43,210 nucleotides of DNA from Niastella populi. Lineage in GTDB: Bacteria; Bacteroidota; Bacteroidia; Chitinophagales; Chitinophagaceae. A model generated the notes under the pieces. That model worked only from the letters and a program-made list of their open reading frames with translations, made no database searches and had not been told where the DNA came from. The DNA is taken from assembly GCF_002078015.1 (NCBI RefSeq), contig NZ_LWBP01000220.1:1-43210 (forward strand), in the 5' to 3' direction. A program made the position numbers and the translations under genes. Shown here in pieces: positions 23,717 through 31,928 of the stretch (position 1 is the stretch's first letter; each line of letters starts with the position of its first letter).

Positions 23717-24030
23717 AAAACCTCCCTTTATAATAAACATTCAAAAATTGTGCACACCGGATTAATTATTACAGAATGGTGGTGTCGAAAATGATCAACA
23801 TGATGCTGAAATATTTACCCCGTGTATCTAAAATTCCCCGTGAAAATTTTATCATTGTTTTGACTCCAATATTCCGCTCTTACCTGATGGCCGTGTATAA
23901 TGTACGGGAAAGCACCGGCGGCATTGTTTTTTTATTATTTACTGTACAAGGCTGATCGATGTTGAAAATTGTGATCCGGATCGTGATGCAGGTATTTTTT
24001 TTATATGTTAAATAAAATAAAGGAGGTAGT

Positions 24031-24792
24031 ATGAAAAAGTCATTATTCTCAATGCGGATGATGGGGTTGGCCATTGGCGGATTATTGTTGACGGGTGTTT
24101 TATTTTCAGCCTGTGATAAAGATGACGACGATCCGGTGGAGATCAAAGCATCTGGATTATTAGCCGCTAACCTGGCGCCCGATCTGGCTGCCGGAATGTT
24201 CCTTTCCGGTAATAATCTCACGCCAGGCCCATTGTATTATACTAATTATACCGGTGGCTACCTTGCCATTTATTCGGGAAACAGAACGCTTTCGACATTC
24301 GATTATAGCAATACGGCAAATCCTGTGGCTTCCGGTAACTTCGATTTTAAAGATGGGCAGTATTATTCCGCATTTGTCTTAGGCGCCAACGATAATTACA
24401 GGAACGTGATCGTGCAAGACAACTTCGATAGCTTGCCGGGCGCATCAGGAAAGGCGTATATCCGTTATGTAAATGCCATACCCGATTCTTCCACCGCCAT
24501 GATATCTATTGCCGATAACGGCGAATCAATGAACAGCAATGCTGGTTTTGCTGCGGTATCGGATTTTTCGGAGGTAAATGCCGGCGATGTCACAATCAGC
24601 GTAAAGAACGGCGGCAACATCGATACCGATAGAACCATCAACCTCGATGAAAGAGGCGCATATACCGTTTTGTTATTAGGCATGCCCGGTTCAACCAATG
24701 CAGATAGCGTGCAGATAAGATATATCTATCACGGCATGCTCGACGAACAAACAGATAAAATCGAAACGGCGCAGTATAAGATCAGCAGTTGA
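24031..24792 (+). CDS. DUF4397 domain lipoprotein
   Basis: 253 residues. Signal peptide with lipobox LFSAC (Cys near residue 27), followed by an acidic DKDDDD linker typical of surface-exposed Bacteroidota lipoproteins. DUF4397 landmarks: LYYTNYTGGYLAIYSG, YYSAFVLGANDNYRNVIVQD, AYIRYVNAIPDSS and TVLLLGMPGSTNADSVQIRY. The start is supported by AAAGGAGG seven bases upstream. DUF4397 is a beta-sandwich domain of unknown function, frequent in anchored or secreted proteins. Single-gene unit with a terminator at 24832-24884. Confidence 0.88.
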   Translation: MKKSLFSMRMMGLAIGGLLLTGVLFSACDKDDDDPVEIKASGLLAANLAPDLAAGMFLSGNNLTPGPLYYTNYTGGYLAIYSGNRTLSTFDYSNTANPVASGNFDFKDGQYYSAFVLGANDNYRNVIVQDNFDSLPGASGKAYIRYVNAIPDSSTAMISIADNGESMNSNAGFAAVSDFSEVNAGDVTISVKNGGNIDTDRTINLDERGAYTVLLLGMPGSTNADSVQIRYIYHGMLDEQTDKIETAQYKISS

Positions 24793-24831
24793 CGCGAAAC
24801 CGATGTCGCTGTAGTAGATAAAACGTTACGC

Positions 24832-24884
24832 AAAAGCCATAAATATAATATCATATATATAAGATATTATTTTATGGCTTTTTT
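24832..24884 (+). terminator. Rho-independent terminator after DUF4397 gene
   Basis: Long imperfect stem beginning AAAAGCCATAAA and closing TTTATGGCTTTT, with an AT-rich middle (ATAATATC/GATATTAT) and six Ts on the plus strand. Confidence 0.8.
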
Positions 24885-25052
24885 GTATGGGTGATCATGA
24901 CCATGCGATCGATTTAAAAATTCCGGTTGCGGGACTGATAAACCCGTTGGCTCATTGTATCTGTCAGAACTTACTATTATTTTTACCGGTTGTTGTAATC
25001 GTTATTGAGCATTTGATCATTTCTATAACACTTAATTTTAATCCTATTCCCT

Positions 25053-26081
25053 ATGCGTATTGTCTTTGGTTGGAACTCCCTGAAGGTTCGCAGTTTTACG
25101 TTGGATGAACTTGGTATCATGAAAAACCTGGAGCCCGGTACCGAACTTGAAGTGCGTCAGGCATATTTTCACCTGTTCTGGATCCCATTCTTTGGTCTCG
25201 GTAAACGATGGATCGTTCGTAAAGGCGACAAAATGTATGAAATGCCTGCCGAAATTAAAGCGCTTGCCCGTAATTCGCTCACCAATGTAAAAACACCCTG
25301 GTATACGTTTACCGGTCCCATACTGATTGTGGCCGGACTGATCATTTTCTCTATCGCTACTAAAGTAGAGCGCATGCAGGATCACAAAAGGAGCGTGGCC
25401 AGGTTTAACGAGGAGGCAAAAGCGCTGGATGAAAAGCTGCACCATCTCACCACCAATGATTTCATTACCGTGGAGAAAATGGATGGTATCAATAGCTATG
25501 AGTTATATTTAAAAGTTGAAGATATTAATGGCGATGACATTGCAGTTACACCGGTAATATGCACGAGCGACAAGCCTATGATAGTGGAAAATGAGTATAC
25601 GAAGCATGCAGGCACACTACCGTCAGTTAAAATGTCATATAAAAATCTGTTAAGCGCTTTCCCAAAAGAATATGATTCTTCCCGGGGGGCTGCTGCAATG
25701 CGGCAGGGGACCAGCCTGTTAAACGACGGAGAAAACTACGTCGTTAAAGATGTCGTTCGCCACTTCAAACCGATTGTAAAGGTTAACTTCGCAAACTTTT
25801 ATACCGGTACCATCAACATTCGTTGTTATAATGAAGGATGGCCTGCAACGATTACAGAAATGAAGAACCTGGTTGGTAACATCGACTGGTCGCAAATGAT
25901 AAACACAGATATGCCCGGGCGGCAAAGCAACTATAGTTCGCAGTACACGCTTGATGGTACAAACTATAAGCGTGGCGAACCCTACAAGTTTGTTATGACT
26001 TTAAAAGATACTACCGGGCATTCCTATAAATATGAATTTGAAAATAAGGGTAGTAACAATGTAGTCATCAGGGAACTGTAG
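25053..26081 (+). CDS. Single-TM membrane protein of unknown function
   Basis: 342 residues. The first 75 residues (RIVFGWNSLKVRSFTLDEL, HLFWIPFFGLGKRWIVRKGD) resemble the N-terminal cytosolic domain of Bacteroidota proteins that usually carry a zinc ribbon before HxFWIPF; here the CxxC pairs are absent. A membrane helix follows (about 88-105, GPILIVAGLIIFSIAT), a charged helix, and an extracytoplasmic part of about 220 residues with beta-rich segments. There is no lipobox or signal peptide. The gene is alone, with a strong terminator downstream. Paralogues with similar layout are common in this phylum, but I know of no function. Confidence 0.65.
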   Translation: MRIVFGWNSLKVRSFTLDELGIMKNLEPGTELEVRQAYFHLFWIPFFGLGKRWIVRKGDKMYEMPAEIKALARNSLTNVKTPWYTFTGPILIVAGLIIFSIATKVERMQDHKRSVARFNEEAKALDEKLHHLTTNDFITVEKMDGINSYELYLKVEDINGDDIAVTPVICTSDKPMIVENEYTKHAGTLPSVKMSYKNLLSAFPKEYDSSRGAAAMRQGTSLLNDGENYVVKDVVRHFKPIVKVNFANFYTGTINIRCYNEGWPATITEMKNLVGNIDWSQMINTDMPGRQSNYSSQYTLDGTNYKRGEPYKFVMTLKDTTGHSYKYEFENKGSNNVVIREL

Positions 26082-26108
26082 TTCCGGAAAACAATAAGTT
26101 ATTATGAG

Positions 26109-26145
26109 AACAGGGTATCTCCGGCCGGGGATACCCTGTTTTTTG
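26109..26145 (+). terminator. Strong Rho-independent terminator
   Basis: A 14-bp stem (AACAGGGTATCTCC with GGGGATACCCTGTT, one wobble pair) closed by a GGCC tetraloop and followed by six Ts. It separates the membrane-protein gene from the ArsR operon promoter 18 bp further on. Confidence 0.92.
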
Positions 26146-26162
26146 GCGCCCTCAAAAAAATA

Positions 26163-26212
26163 TTTGCGCAGCTAAATGGCTGCGCGTATATTTGCAGTCA
26201 AATAGCTGCACA
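26163..26212 (+). promoter_or_regulatory. Promoter and tandem palindromic operator of the ArsR operon
   Basis: TTTG (26163-26166), a 20-bp spacer and TATATTTG (26187-26194) match the Bacteroidota promoter consensus at every position. The palindrome GCGCAGC-TAAATG-GCTGCGC (26166-26185) occupies the spacer, and a second, less perfect one GCAGTCAAATAGCTGC lies at 26194-26209, start to start 26 bp after the corresponding 16-mer of the first (GCAGCTAAATGGCTGC, 26168-26183). A repressor bound here would cover the polymerase site. The leader would be only about 12 nt. Confidence 0.8.
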
Positions 26213-26536
26213 ATGGAACTAAGAAGAGATGTTTTCCAGGCAATTGCCGATCCCACCCGCAGGGCCATCATTACGCTGGTAGCCGTACAGGCCATGACGC
26301 CTACCGCCATTGCCGAAAATTTCGATTCATCGCGTCAGACGATCTCAAAACATATTCAGATCCTTACCGAATGCGAACTGCTTAAGCAGGAGCAGAATGG
26401 CCGGGAAATTTACTATCACTTCAATCCTGAAAAGATGAAAGCAATAGCTGATTTTATTGAACCCTTTCGGGAAATGTGGGACAACCGGTTCAACAAACTT
26501 GAAGCCATCATGAAAAAGTATAAACCCAAAAAATAA
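26213..26536 (+). CDS. ArsR/SdpR-like winged-helix transcriptional repressor
   Basis: 107 residues from the ATG at 26213; a TTG-started extension of 7 codons lies inside the operator and is rejected. [18 protein letters not shown] is the classic start of the ArsR domain; the recognition helix is in [19 protein letters not shown] and the wing in [16 protein letters not shown]. No metal-binding cysteines (ELCVCDL) are present, so this belongs to the non-metal SdpR-type group that commonly heads operons with SRPBCC proteins. Together with palindromes over the promoter, it probably represses its own operon. The signal sensed is unknown. Confidence 0.93.
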   Translation: MELRRDVFQAIADPTRRAIITLVAVQAMTPTAIAENFDSSRQTISKHIQILTECELLKQEQNGREIYYHFNPEKMKAIADFIEPFREMWDNRFNKLEAIMKKYKPKK

Positions 26537-26542
26537 CGCACT

Positions 26543-27025
26543 ATGGAACGTAAAACAAAGGTCCATGCCGAAAACGGCAAACATGATCTAACGATTACGC
26601 GGGAGTTCGATCTGCCTGTTGACCTGCTTTTCAGGGCGCATACCGACCCTGAAATATTCGAAGAGTGGATGTCGCACGAATATGGTAAAACGAAGGTCAT
26701 TAAACTGGAGACCAGAAAGCACGGCGGCTACCTGTTTCAGACAACCGACGCCAACGGCAATGTCGTGTTCCAGGCCAATGGGGTTATCCATGAGTTCATT
26801 CCCGGTAAAAAGATCATCCGTACGTTCGAAATGGCCAATTCGCCGTTTGAGGTGCAGCTGGAGTACCTCGAGTTCGAGCCTGTGTCAGAAGAGACCAGCA
26901 AACTCAGAATGCATGTGATCTACAGAACAGGGGAGCTGCGCGACGAACACCTGAAGATGCCTTTTGAATGGGGCCTCAATATGGCGCACGACCGGTTACA
27001 GCATATCGTAAGTAAACTAAAATAA
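26543..27025 (+). CDS. SRPBCC (AHSA1-like) domain protein
   Basis: 160 residues, one domain. Signatures: LTITREFDLPVDLLFRAHTD and PEIFEEWMSH at the N-terminus, GGYLFQTTDANG, GVIHEFIPGKKIIRTFEM, and the long C-terminal helix with FEWGLNMAHDRLQHI. AHSA1-type SRPBCC proteins have a deep hydrophobic pocket and bind unknown ligands. It starts 6 bp after the ArsR stop and is followed 6 bp later by DoxX. ArsR plus SRPBCC pairs are very common and probably sense or handle a small hydrophobic molecule. Confidence 0.92.
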   Translation: MERKTKVHAENGKHDLTITREFDLPVDLLFRAHTDPEIFEEWMSHEYGKTKVIKLETRKHGGYLFQTTDANGNVVFQANGVIHEFIPGKKIIRTFEMANSPFEVQLEYLEFEPVSEETSKLRMHVIYRTGELRDEHLKMPFEWGLNMAHDRLQHIVSKLK

Positions 27026-27031
27026 CATCCT

Positions 27032-27412
27032 ATGTCAAAGAGAAATAAGATCATTTACTGGATCGCCACTGTCTGGCTTGCACTGGGAATGCTGTCGACG
27101 GGTTATGTACAGGTTTTTCAAACCGATAAGGAAATGCAGTTTGTGACCAACCTGGGTTACCCTGCCTATTTTATCGTTATGCTGGGCGTTTGTAAAATCC
27201 TGGGGGTGATCGCCATACTAATTCCTAAATTTCCATTGCAAAAGGAATGGGCGTATGCGGGCTTTTTCTTTATGATGACGGGCGCGGCTATTTCTCATAT
27301 GGCAGCGGGCACAACCAATGAAATGTTTCCATCGCTGCTGTTGCTTGCACTTACACTGGTGTCGTGGTACTTCCGACCTGCAGATAGAAAAATCATTGCT
27401 GTAAATCATTAA
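27032..27412 (+). CDS. DoxX family membrane protein
   Basis: 126 residues with four membrane helices (about 8-28, 44-66, 70-92, 98-116). GVCKILGVIAILIPKFPLQKEWAYAGFFF (read here in parts: GVCKILGVIAIL, then EWAYAGFFFMMTGA) is the DoxX signature, and LALTLVSWYFRP is the usual end. DoxX-like proteins are small quinone- or redox-linked membrane proteins of unclear function. It is the third gene of the ArsR operon with 6-bp spacing, consistent with translational coupling. Confidence 0.9.
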   Translation: MSKRNKIIYWIATVWLALGMLSTGYVQVFQTDKEMQFVTNLGYPAYFIVMLGVCKILGVIAILIPKFPLQKEWAYAGFFFMMTGAAISHMAAGTTNEMFPSLLLLALTLVSWYFRPADRKIIAVNH

Positions 27413-27422
27413 ATGAATAACC

Positions 27423-28001
27423 ATGAATCCCAAAGTTGATTTTTATTTCGACAAGAATGAAGCCTGGCAGAAAGAGATCGAAAAAATGAGATCGATCGCG
27501 CTCGACTGCGGGCTTACAGAGGAGCTGAAATGGGGGTGTCCCTGTTATCAATACAATGCAACCAACGTCGTATTGATCCATGTGTTCAGGGAATATTGTG
27601 CCTTCCTGTTCTTCAAAGGCGCCCTGTTGAACGACCCCAACGGCATTCTGGTTCAGCAAACTGAAAATGTACAGGCGGCCCGCCAGTTACGTTTTACTAA
27701 CCTGAAGGAGATCGTTAAACTGGAAGCTGTAATCAAAGCCTATATCTACGAAGCTATTGAAGTGGAAAAGGCGGGGCTGACCGTGAAATTAAAAAAGACC
27801 TCCGAATTCAATATGCCTGAAGAATTTCAGCAGCGATTGAATAAGAACAAGGCCCTGAGAACGGCGTTTGAATCGTTGACGCCGGGCCGGCAAAGAGCTT
27901 ACCTGCTGCATTTTTCTTCAGCCAAACAGGCCAAAACCCGGGAGTCGCGGATAGAGAAATACATACCGCAAATACTGGAAGGAAAGGGAATCGATGATTA
28001 A
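27423..28001 (+). CDS. YdeI family protein with DUF1801 domain
   Basis: 192 residues. The N-terminal half (KVDFYFDKNEAWQKEIEKMR, then ELKWGCPCYQYNATNVVLIH and YCAFLFFKGALL) is the DUF1801 fold; the C-terminal part (PEEFQQRLNKNKALRTAFES then LTPGRQRAYLLHFSSAKQ and TRESRIEKYIPQIL) is the bacteriocin-protection YdeI/OmdA segment. In Salmonella, YdeI contributes to resistance to cationic peptides. Length is as expected. It ends the ArsR-SRPBCC-DoxX operon, 10 bp after DoxX, and a hairpin lies shortly downstream. Confidence 0.9.
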   Translation: MNPKVDFYFDKNEAWQKEIEKMRSIALDCGLTEELKWGCPCYQYNATNVVLIHVFREYCAFLFFKGALLNDPNGILVQQTENVQAARQLRFTNLKEIVKLEAVIKAYIYEAIEVEKAGLTVKLKKTSEFNMPEEFQQRLNKNKALRTAFESLTPGRQRAYLLHFSSAKQAKTRESRIEKYIPQILEGKGIDD

Positions 28002-28020
28002 TGAGATCATATAAGGCGTG

Positions 28021-28048
28021 GCCTGCCTTACCACCCGGCAAGGCAGGC
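28021..28048 (+). terminator. Hairpin downstream of the ArsR operon
   Basis: Perfect 9-bp stem GCCTGCCTT/AAGGCAGGC with a 10-nt loop, 19 nt after the YdeI stop. No T-run follows, so it may be a REP-like element instead of a terminator. Confidence 0.45.
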
Positions 28049-28178
28049 TACACCCGGAAAACGGTCGCTTCTTATGCCTTTGCACTTGCGTACTTAATGC
28101 GCCTGTTTATCGGTTACCAGTTTCCGGAAATCTATTTCATGATCGTATTTCAGCTGGTTGAGCTTGTTTACGAGTCTT

Positions 28179-28382
28179 CTATTGCCTGTCGTTCTGTGGG
28201 TTGAAGGACCCACTCTCTTCGGTATACGACACCGGCGTTTCCTGTACGTCTTCTCTGTAAATGGCATCGTCTAAAAATTCACTGCCTTCGCTTGTGTCGT
28301 GTAAATTCCTGTGATGCACATACGTATGATCGTTTGCCTGAGCGCTTTTTAATTTAAACGGATGTATGAAGATCAGATTCAT
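28179..28382 (-). CDS. Small hypothetical protein
   Basis: 67 residues from the ATG at 28382 (a longer frame to 28427 reaches into an intergenic repeat and is rejected). Not recognised. The N-terminus MNLIFIHPFKLKSAQ is mildly hydrophobic, and the rest is acidic and polar (EGSEFLDDAIYREDVQETP), without cysteines. Composition is that of a coding frame, but without homologues or a clear promoter the call is tentative. Confidence 0.4.
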   Translation of the reverse strand: MNLIFIHPFKLKSAQANDHTYVHHRNLHDTSEGSEFLDDAIYREDVQETPVSYTEESGSFNPQNDRQ

Positions 28383-28410
28383 AGTGCTTTCTTTTTCGGG
28401 TGAAGAAAAC

Positions 28411-28510
28411 CAATAGGCAATAGACAATTTGCAATTGGCAAGGCTGCCGATAGCCGGAATTTCCCATTAATCGCGAATCTTCTTTTTGTTTATTGCCTAT
28501 TGTCAATTGC
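28411..28510. repeat. Intergenic inverted repeat built of CAATAGGCAATA words
   Basis: CAATAGGCAATA (28411-28422) is the exact reverse complement of TATTGCCTATTG (28491-28502), and both are followed by related GACAATT/CAATTG words. It lies between the small gene and the SDR stop and may fold into a long hairpin serving as terminator for the SDR gene. Confidence 0.5.
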
Positions 28511-29272
28511 TTATTGATGTAGTGCCTGTTTGCTCAACCATTTCTCATAGTTAATGGCTCCCAGTCTGGCCTTGTTATTATCGGCCGGCACAAGGGCTGC
28601 ATTGGGAATGGTTCCGCCATAATAATTGTTATTGCTGTTGGCAACCACCTTGCGCTTGTCGTTGGTGTCGTGCAAATAGCGGGCAACGATCTGCGGCATG
28701 GTAAACCGTTCGGGGCCTGCAATTTCAATGATGTTGTTGGCGGGTGTGCCCACGGCCGCTTCTGTTACAAACGCAGCTACGTCGTCGGATGAAATTGGCT
28801 GGAACTGAACGTCGGAAATATGCACTTCATTGTCTTTCGTAGCCTGGTTGGCAATGCCGGCCAGAAATTCGAGGAACTGGGTGCTGCGAAGGATGGTATA
28901 GGGTACACCTGAACGTTTGATAAGGTCTTCCTGGGCTATTTTGGCGCGCATGTAACCTACGTTCTGCATCTGGTCAACACCTACGATAGAAAGCGCAATG
29001 TGGTGTTTTACGCCGGCATTGATGGCTGCCGCCAGTAAGTTACGGCCCGATGTGGTAAAGAATTCCAGTACCGCATTGTCTTCGAAAGAGGGCGAGTTGG
29101 AAAGATCGATCACTACATCGGTGCCCTGCGTAGCTTCGGCCAAACCTTCGCGCGTAATGGTATTGATGCCGGTTTGCGGCGAGGCGGCAATCACTTCATG
29201 TTTGAGTTGACGAAGATTGGCAACTACTTTTGATCCGATGAGGCCGGTACCTCCGATGACTACAATTTTCAT
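28511..29272 (-). CDS. NmrA-like SDR family NAD(P)-binding protein
   Basis: 253 residues. The Rossmann loop GGTGLIGSKV lies at residues 7-16; TDVVIDLSN, then AAAINAGVKHHIALSIVGVD and YMRAKIAQEDLIKRSGVPYTILRSTQFLEF follow the NmrA/atypical SDR pattern (the YxxxK pair is replaced by a YMRAK arrangement). QFQPISSDDVAAFV and the AGPERFTM segment are typical of this subgroup, whose members act as redox-sensing regulators or reductases on unknown substrates. Directly upstream are a candidate sigma-54 promoter and a palindrome, and the next gene upstream encodes a sigma-54 activator; this gene is the likely target. Confidence 0.92.
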   Translation of the reverse strand: MKIVVIGGTGLIGSKVVANLRQLKHEVIAASPQTGINTITREGLAEATQGTDVVIDLSNSPSFEDNAVLEFFTTSGRNLLAAAINAGVKHHIALSIVGVDQMQNVGYMRAKIAQEDLIKRSGVPYTILRSTQFLEFLAGIANQATKDNEVHISDVQFQPISSDDVAAFVTEAAVGTPANNIIEIAGPERFTMPQIVARYLHDTNDKRKVVANSNNNYYGGTIPNAALVPADNNKARLGAINYEKWLSKQALHQ

Positions 29273-29303
29273 AATTTGATTTTTGTGTGTTTCATTCAGA
29301 AAC

Positions 29304-29318
29304 GCTAATGAAATGCCA
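29304..29318 (-). promoter_or_regulatory. Candidate sigma-54 (-24/-12) promoter of the SDR gene
   Basis: On the minus strand TGGCATTTCATTAGC has the GG and GC doublets 12 bp apart, as in TGGCAC-N5-TTGC; the -12 box differs by one base (TAGC). Transcription would start near 29293, about 20 nt before the ATG at 29272. Confidence 0.6.
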
Positions 29319-29368
29319 AAAGATCAAATTGCTGAAGTTCAATAAGATGGGAAAAAGCGCGGATAATT

Positions 29369-29412
29369 TTTTCACTGTATTTCGTGAAAACACTAAATGG
29401 TTCACTAAATGG
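29369..29412. promoter_or_regulatory. Possible upstream activator sites for the sigma-54 activator
   Basis: A perfect 7-bp palindrome TTTTCAC-N8-GTGAAAA (29369-29390) lies about 50-70 bp upstream of the candidate -24 box, a usual position for enhancer binding. Directly adjacent is the tandem repeat CACTAAATGG (29391-29400 and 29403-29412). Confidence 0.55.
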
Positions 29413-29600
29413 AGGGAAGGATGAAAGTTGAAAGTTGTAAGTAATAGGTTGTAAGCGGAAAGCCTAAAGCAGAAGGCGAAGGCAAAAGCGGAAGGCGAAA
29501 AGCGGAGGGCAGAAAGCCGAATTTCAAGCTGCCTGCAATTATTCGCGAAGAACGCATTTCGGAGGCAGGCGTTCAGCGTTGTGCGTTCAGCCTTGAGCAT
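29413..29600. repeat. Low-complexity purine-rich intergenic repeats
   Basis: Degenerate tandem words such as GAAAGTTGAAAGTTGTAAG, GCGGAAGGCGAAAAGCGGAGG and GCGTTCAGCGTTGTGCGTTCAG fill the space after the activator gene. A 102-codon minus-strand frame crosses it but has no protein-like features. It is probably non-coding. Confidence 0.5.
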
Positions 29601-31712
29601 TCAGAAATAGTCAGCTTTGGTAATGCCCAGCTTCTTCATCTTCGAGTGTAAGGTATTCCCCGGCACATTGAGGATCTCCGCCGCGCCGCCGGGTCCGCTG
29701 ATCTTACCGGTACATCTCTTCAAAACGTCAATAATATAACTTCGCTCCATTTCTTCAAGTGTACGGTTCGAAAGAAATGCCTGCTCCTGTTTTTCGGTGC
29801 CGCTGTTCTTCGGTATATACACTTCATCGAGGTTGCCATCCGTAGTAAGCAATATGGTTCGTTCAATCAGATGCTCCAGCTCCCGAACATTACCCGGCCA
29901 GGTATAACTTTTCAGTTGCTGTATTACGGTTGGTTTTATCTTCCTGATTCTTCTGCCCGTATTGCGGCTGTATTTCTCAACGAAATAATGCATGAGCGGC
30001 TCTATGTCCTCGGGCCGGTCGCGCAGGGGCGGCAGCGTTATAGGAAATACATTCAGCCGGTAATACAGGTCGGCTCGGAACCGCCCTGCTTTTACTTCTT
30101 CTTCCAGGTTGCGGTTGGTGGCGGCGATCAGGCGCACATCGATCTTAATGGTTTGTTTGCCGCCCAGCCGTTCCAGTTCGCGCTCCTGTATAACACGTAA
30201 CAGCTTTGATTGCGTTTCCAGCGGCATTTCGCCAATTTCATCGAGGAACAGGGTGCTGTTATTGGCCAGCTCAAATTTTCCTATGCGCCGGTCGATTGCG
30301 CCGGTAAAAGCGCCGCGTTCATGACCGAACAATTCGCTTTCTATCAGGTTGGCTGGTAATGCGGCGCAATTCACCTTTACCATCAGTTTGTTTTTCCGCG
30401 GCGATGCATTATGAATGGCGCGGGCGATCAGCTCTTTGCCGGTACCGGTTTCGCCCAACGCCAAAACCGTCGCATTGGAATCGGCCACCAGCGACATCAG
30501 CCGGTAAACCTGTTGCATTTTTTCACCGCTGCCTACGATTTCTGCAAAATTATAAATGGTGCTTATCTGTTCCCGCAGGTAATCGTTCTCCTGTTCGAGC
30601 TGCTTTTTATATGCCAGCAACTTTTCATTGGCCTGTATATTGGCAATGGCAATCGAGATCTGTGCGCAAATACCTCTTACCATCAGCCGGCTCAGCCTGT
30701 CGGCCAGCAGCCAGATGGTGCCTATGTTCTTGTCGCTGACCCGCAGGGGCAGGGCGTACATATTCTTCAGCCCCGTAGTACTCCACAGTCTGGCGTAAGC
30801 ATTTCCGCTCTTCAGCTCTTCTTCTACGTTAAATATCAGTCCGTCAATACTGGCCAGCACCCGCGAGGTATAAGGTTCCTCAACCGTAATACGGCTGGCC
30901 GCCATTTCATCGATGTTTTTATTTGTTTTTTCGAACAGGGTGCGGTCGAACATATAGGCGGGCATGTGAATGCCATCCTCTTCAATGACCCTGATCATGG
31001 CCAGCTTGGTATGCAGTAATTTATCGAGCACCCTGAAAATAGCGGTCTGCAGCTCGTCCTTGGTTTTTACATGGGCGATATCAACGCTGAAGTCCAGGAG
31101 GAACGATTGTTCCTGCTCTTTTGCCTGAATGGCTTCATTTTTTATGATATTGGTGACCGCGCTTGACAACTGCGGGGCAATGCGGCTCATGATACTCCTG
31201 AACTCGTTGGTAAAACTGCCGGTTCGGGTAGAATAGAGATGCATAAAGCCGATCGGTTGTTCGGCATGCTGGAGTTTTGTCATCAGCATCTCCCTGATGC
31301 CGCCTTCATAATTCACCCGCAGGTAGGGTGGACTTTCCGGCAGGTCCATTATTTCTTCCAGAATAAAAGATACCGGTCCCTGTGCCGCCAGCGCCCTTTG
31401 TATAAAGGGCACGTTGATGGGAAAACGGCTTTTGAACAGTTGCTGATAGCCGGGATGCAATTTTATGGGCGAAGTTTCAATGTCGTACAGGAAAGCGCCG
31501 TAGGTTCCTGTTTTGTAATCAAAAATGGTAACGATGGCGTGGGTGATGTTGAAAAGGCCCTTTAAACGCTTCGAGAATAACGTAATAAGGTCGCTTTTGT
31601 CGCGAACCCGGGTAAGATCGCTTCCCAGGTCGAGTAAGATCTTTCTTTCCTGCTCGAGACTACCGACCGTAGTAACAGGCGCTTCTGGTTCAGGAAGATG
31701 GGCCTTTTTCAT
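29601..31712 (-). CDS. Sigma-54-dependent transcriptional activator with tandem GAF domains
   Basis: 703 residues. Two GAF-like sensor domains lie at about 30-205 and 210-375, then a short coiled coil (YKKQLEQENDYLREQIS), the AAA+ domain at about 395-630 with Walker A GETGTGKE near 420, the sigma-54 contact loop GAFTGA near 468 and Walker B TLFLDEIGEMP, and a Fis-type helix-turn-helix at 655-703 (GPGGAAEILNVPGNTLHSKM). The GAF domains may bind a small molecule; the signal is unknown, and there is no receiver domain. The downstream SDR gene, with a -24/-12-like promoter and palindrome, is its probable target. It is divergent from the MscS gene across a strong inverted repeat. Confidence 0.95.
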   Translation of the reverse strand: MKKAHLPEPEAPVTTVGSLEQERKILLDLGSDLTRVRDKSDLITLFSKRLKGLFNITHAIVTIFDYKTGTYGAFLYDIETSPIKLHPGYQQLFKSRFPINVPFIQRALAAQGPVSFILEEIMDLPESPPYLRVNYEGGIREMLMTKLQHAEQPIGFMHLYSTRTGSFTNEFRSIMSRIAPQLSSAVTNIIKNEAIQAKEQEQSFLLDFSVDIAHVKTKDELQTAIFRVLDKLLHTKLAMIRVIEEDGIHMPAYMFDRTLFEKTNKNIDEMAASRITVEEPYTSRVLASIDGLIFNVEEELKSGNAYARLWSTTGLKNMYALPLRVSDKNIGTIWLLADRLSRLMVRGICAQISIAIANIQANEKLLAYKKQLEQENDYLREQISTIYNFAEIVGSGEKMQQVYRLMSLVADSNATVLALGETGTGKELIARAIHNASPRKNKLMVKVNCAALPANLIESELFGHERGAFTGAIDRRIGKFELANNSTLFLDEIGEMPLETQSKLLRVIQERELERLGGKQTIKIDVRLIAATNRNLEEEVKAGRFRADLYYRLNVFPITLPPLRDRPEDIEPLMHYFVEKYSRNTGRRIRKIKPTVIQQLKSYTWPGNVRELEHLIERTILLTTDGNLDEVYIPKNSGTEKQEQAFLSNRTLEEMERSYIIDVLKRCTGKISGPGGAAEILNVPGNTLHSKMKKLGITKADYF

Positions 31713-31768
31713 CTGATTATATTTATTTGTTTTGGCCAGGTGTCCGCCCGGATGACGGGGAATTTACG

Positions 31769-31816
31769 ATGGCAAAATTTTCGTTGTTAAATGTATCAAT
31801 ATGAAAATTTTGCCAT
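31769..31816. promoter_or_regulatory. 14-bp perfect inverted repeat between divergent genes
   Basis: ATGGCAAAATTTTC (31769-31782) and GAAAATTTTGCCAT (31803-31816) are exact reverse complements separated by 20 bp. Located between the activator (minus) and the MscS gene (plus), it is either a regulator binding site for both or a hairpin in a 5' leader. Confidence 0.6.
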
Positions 31817-31928
31817 GGACGTTTCAGTAGTACAAAAATAAAGTTAAGCGGCGGAACCCCGGTAAGGGCATCCCTATCTTTTTTGACGATTCTTTTTTAT
31901 AGATTAGCGCCGTAAAACTAATATTTTA

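Noticed and set aside
29292-29600. 102-codon minus-strand frame
   Set aside because: It runs through low-complexity repeats, the palindrome and the promoter region of the SDR gene.
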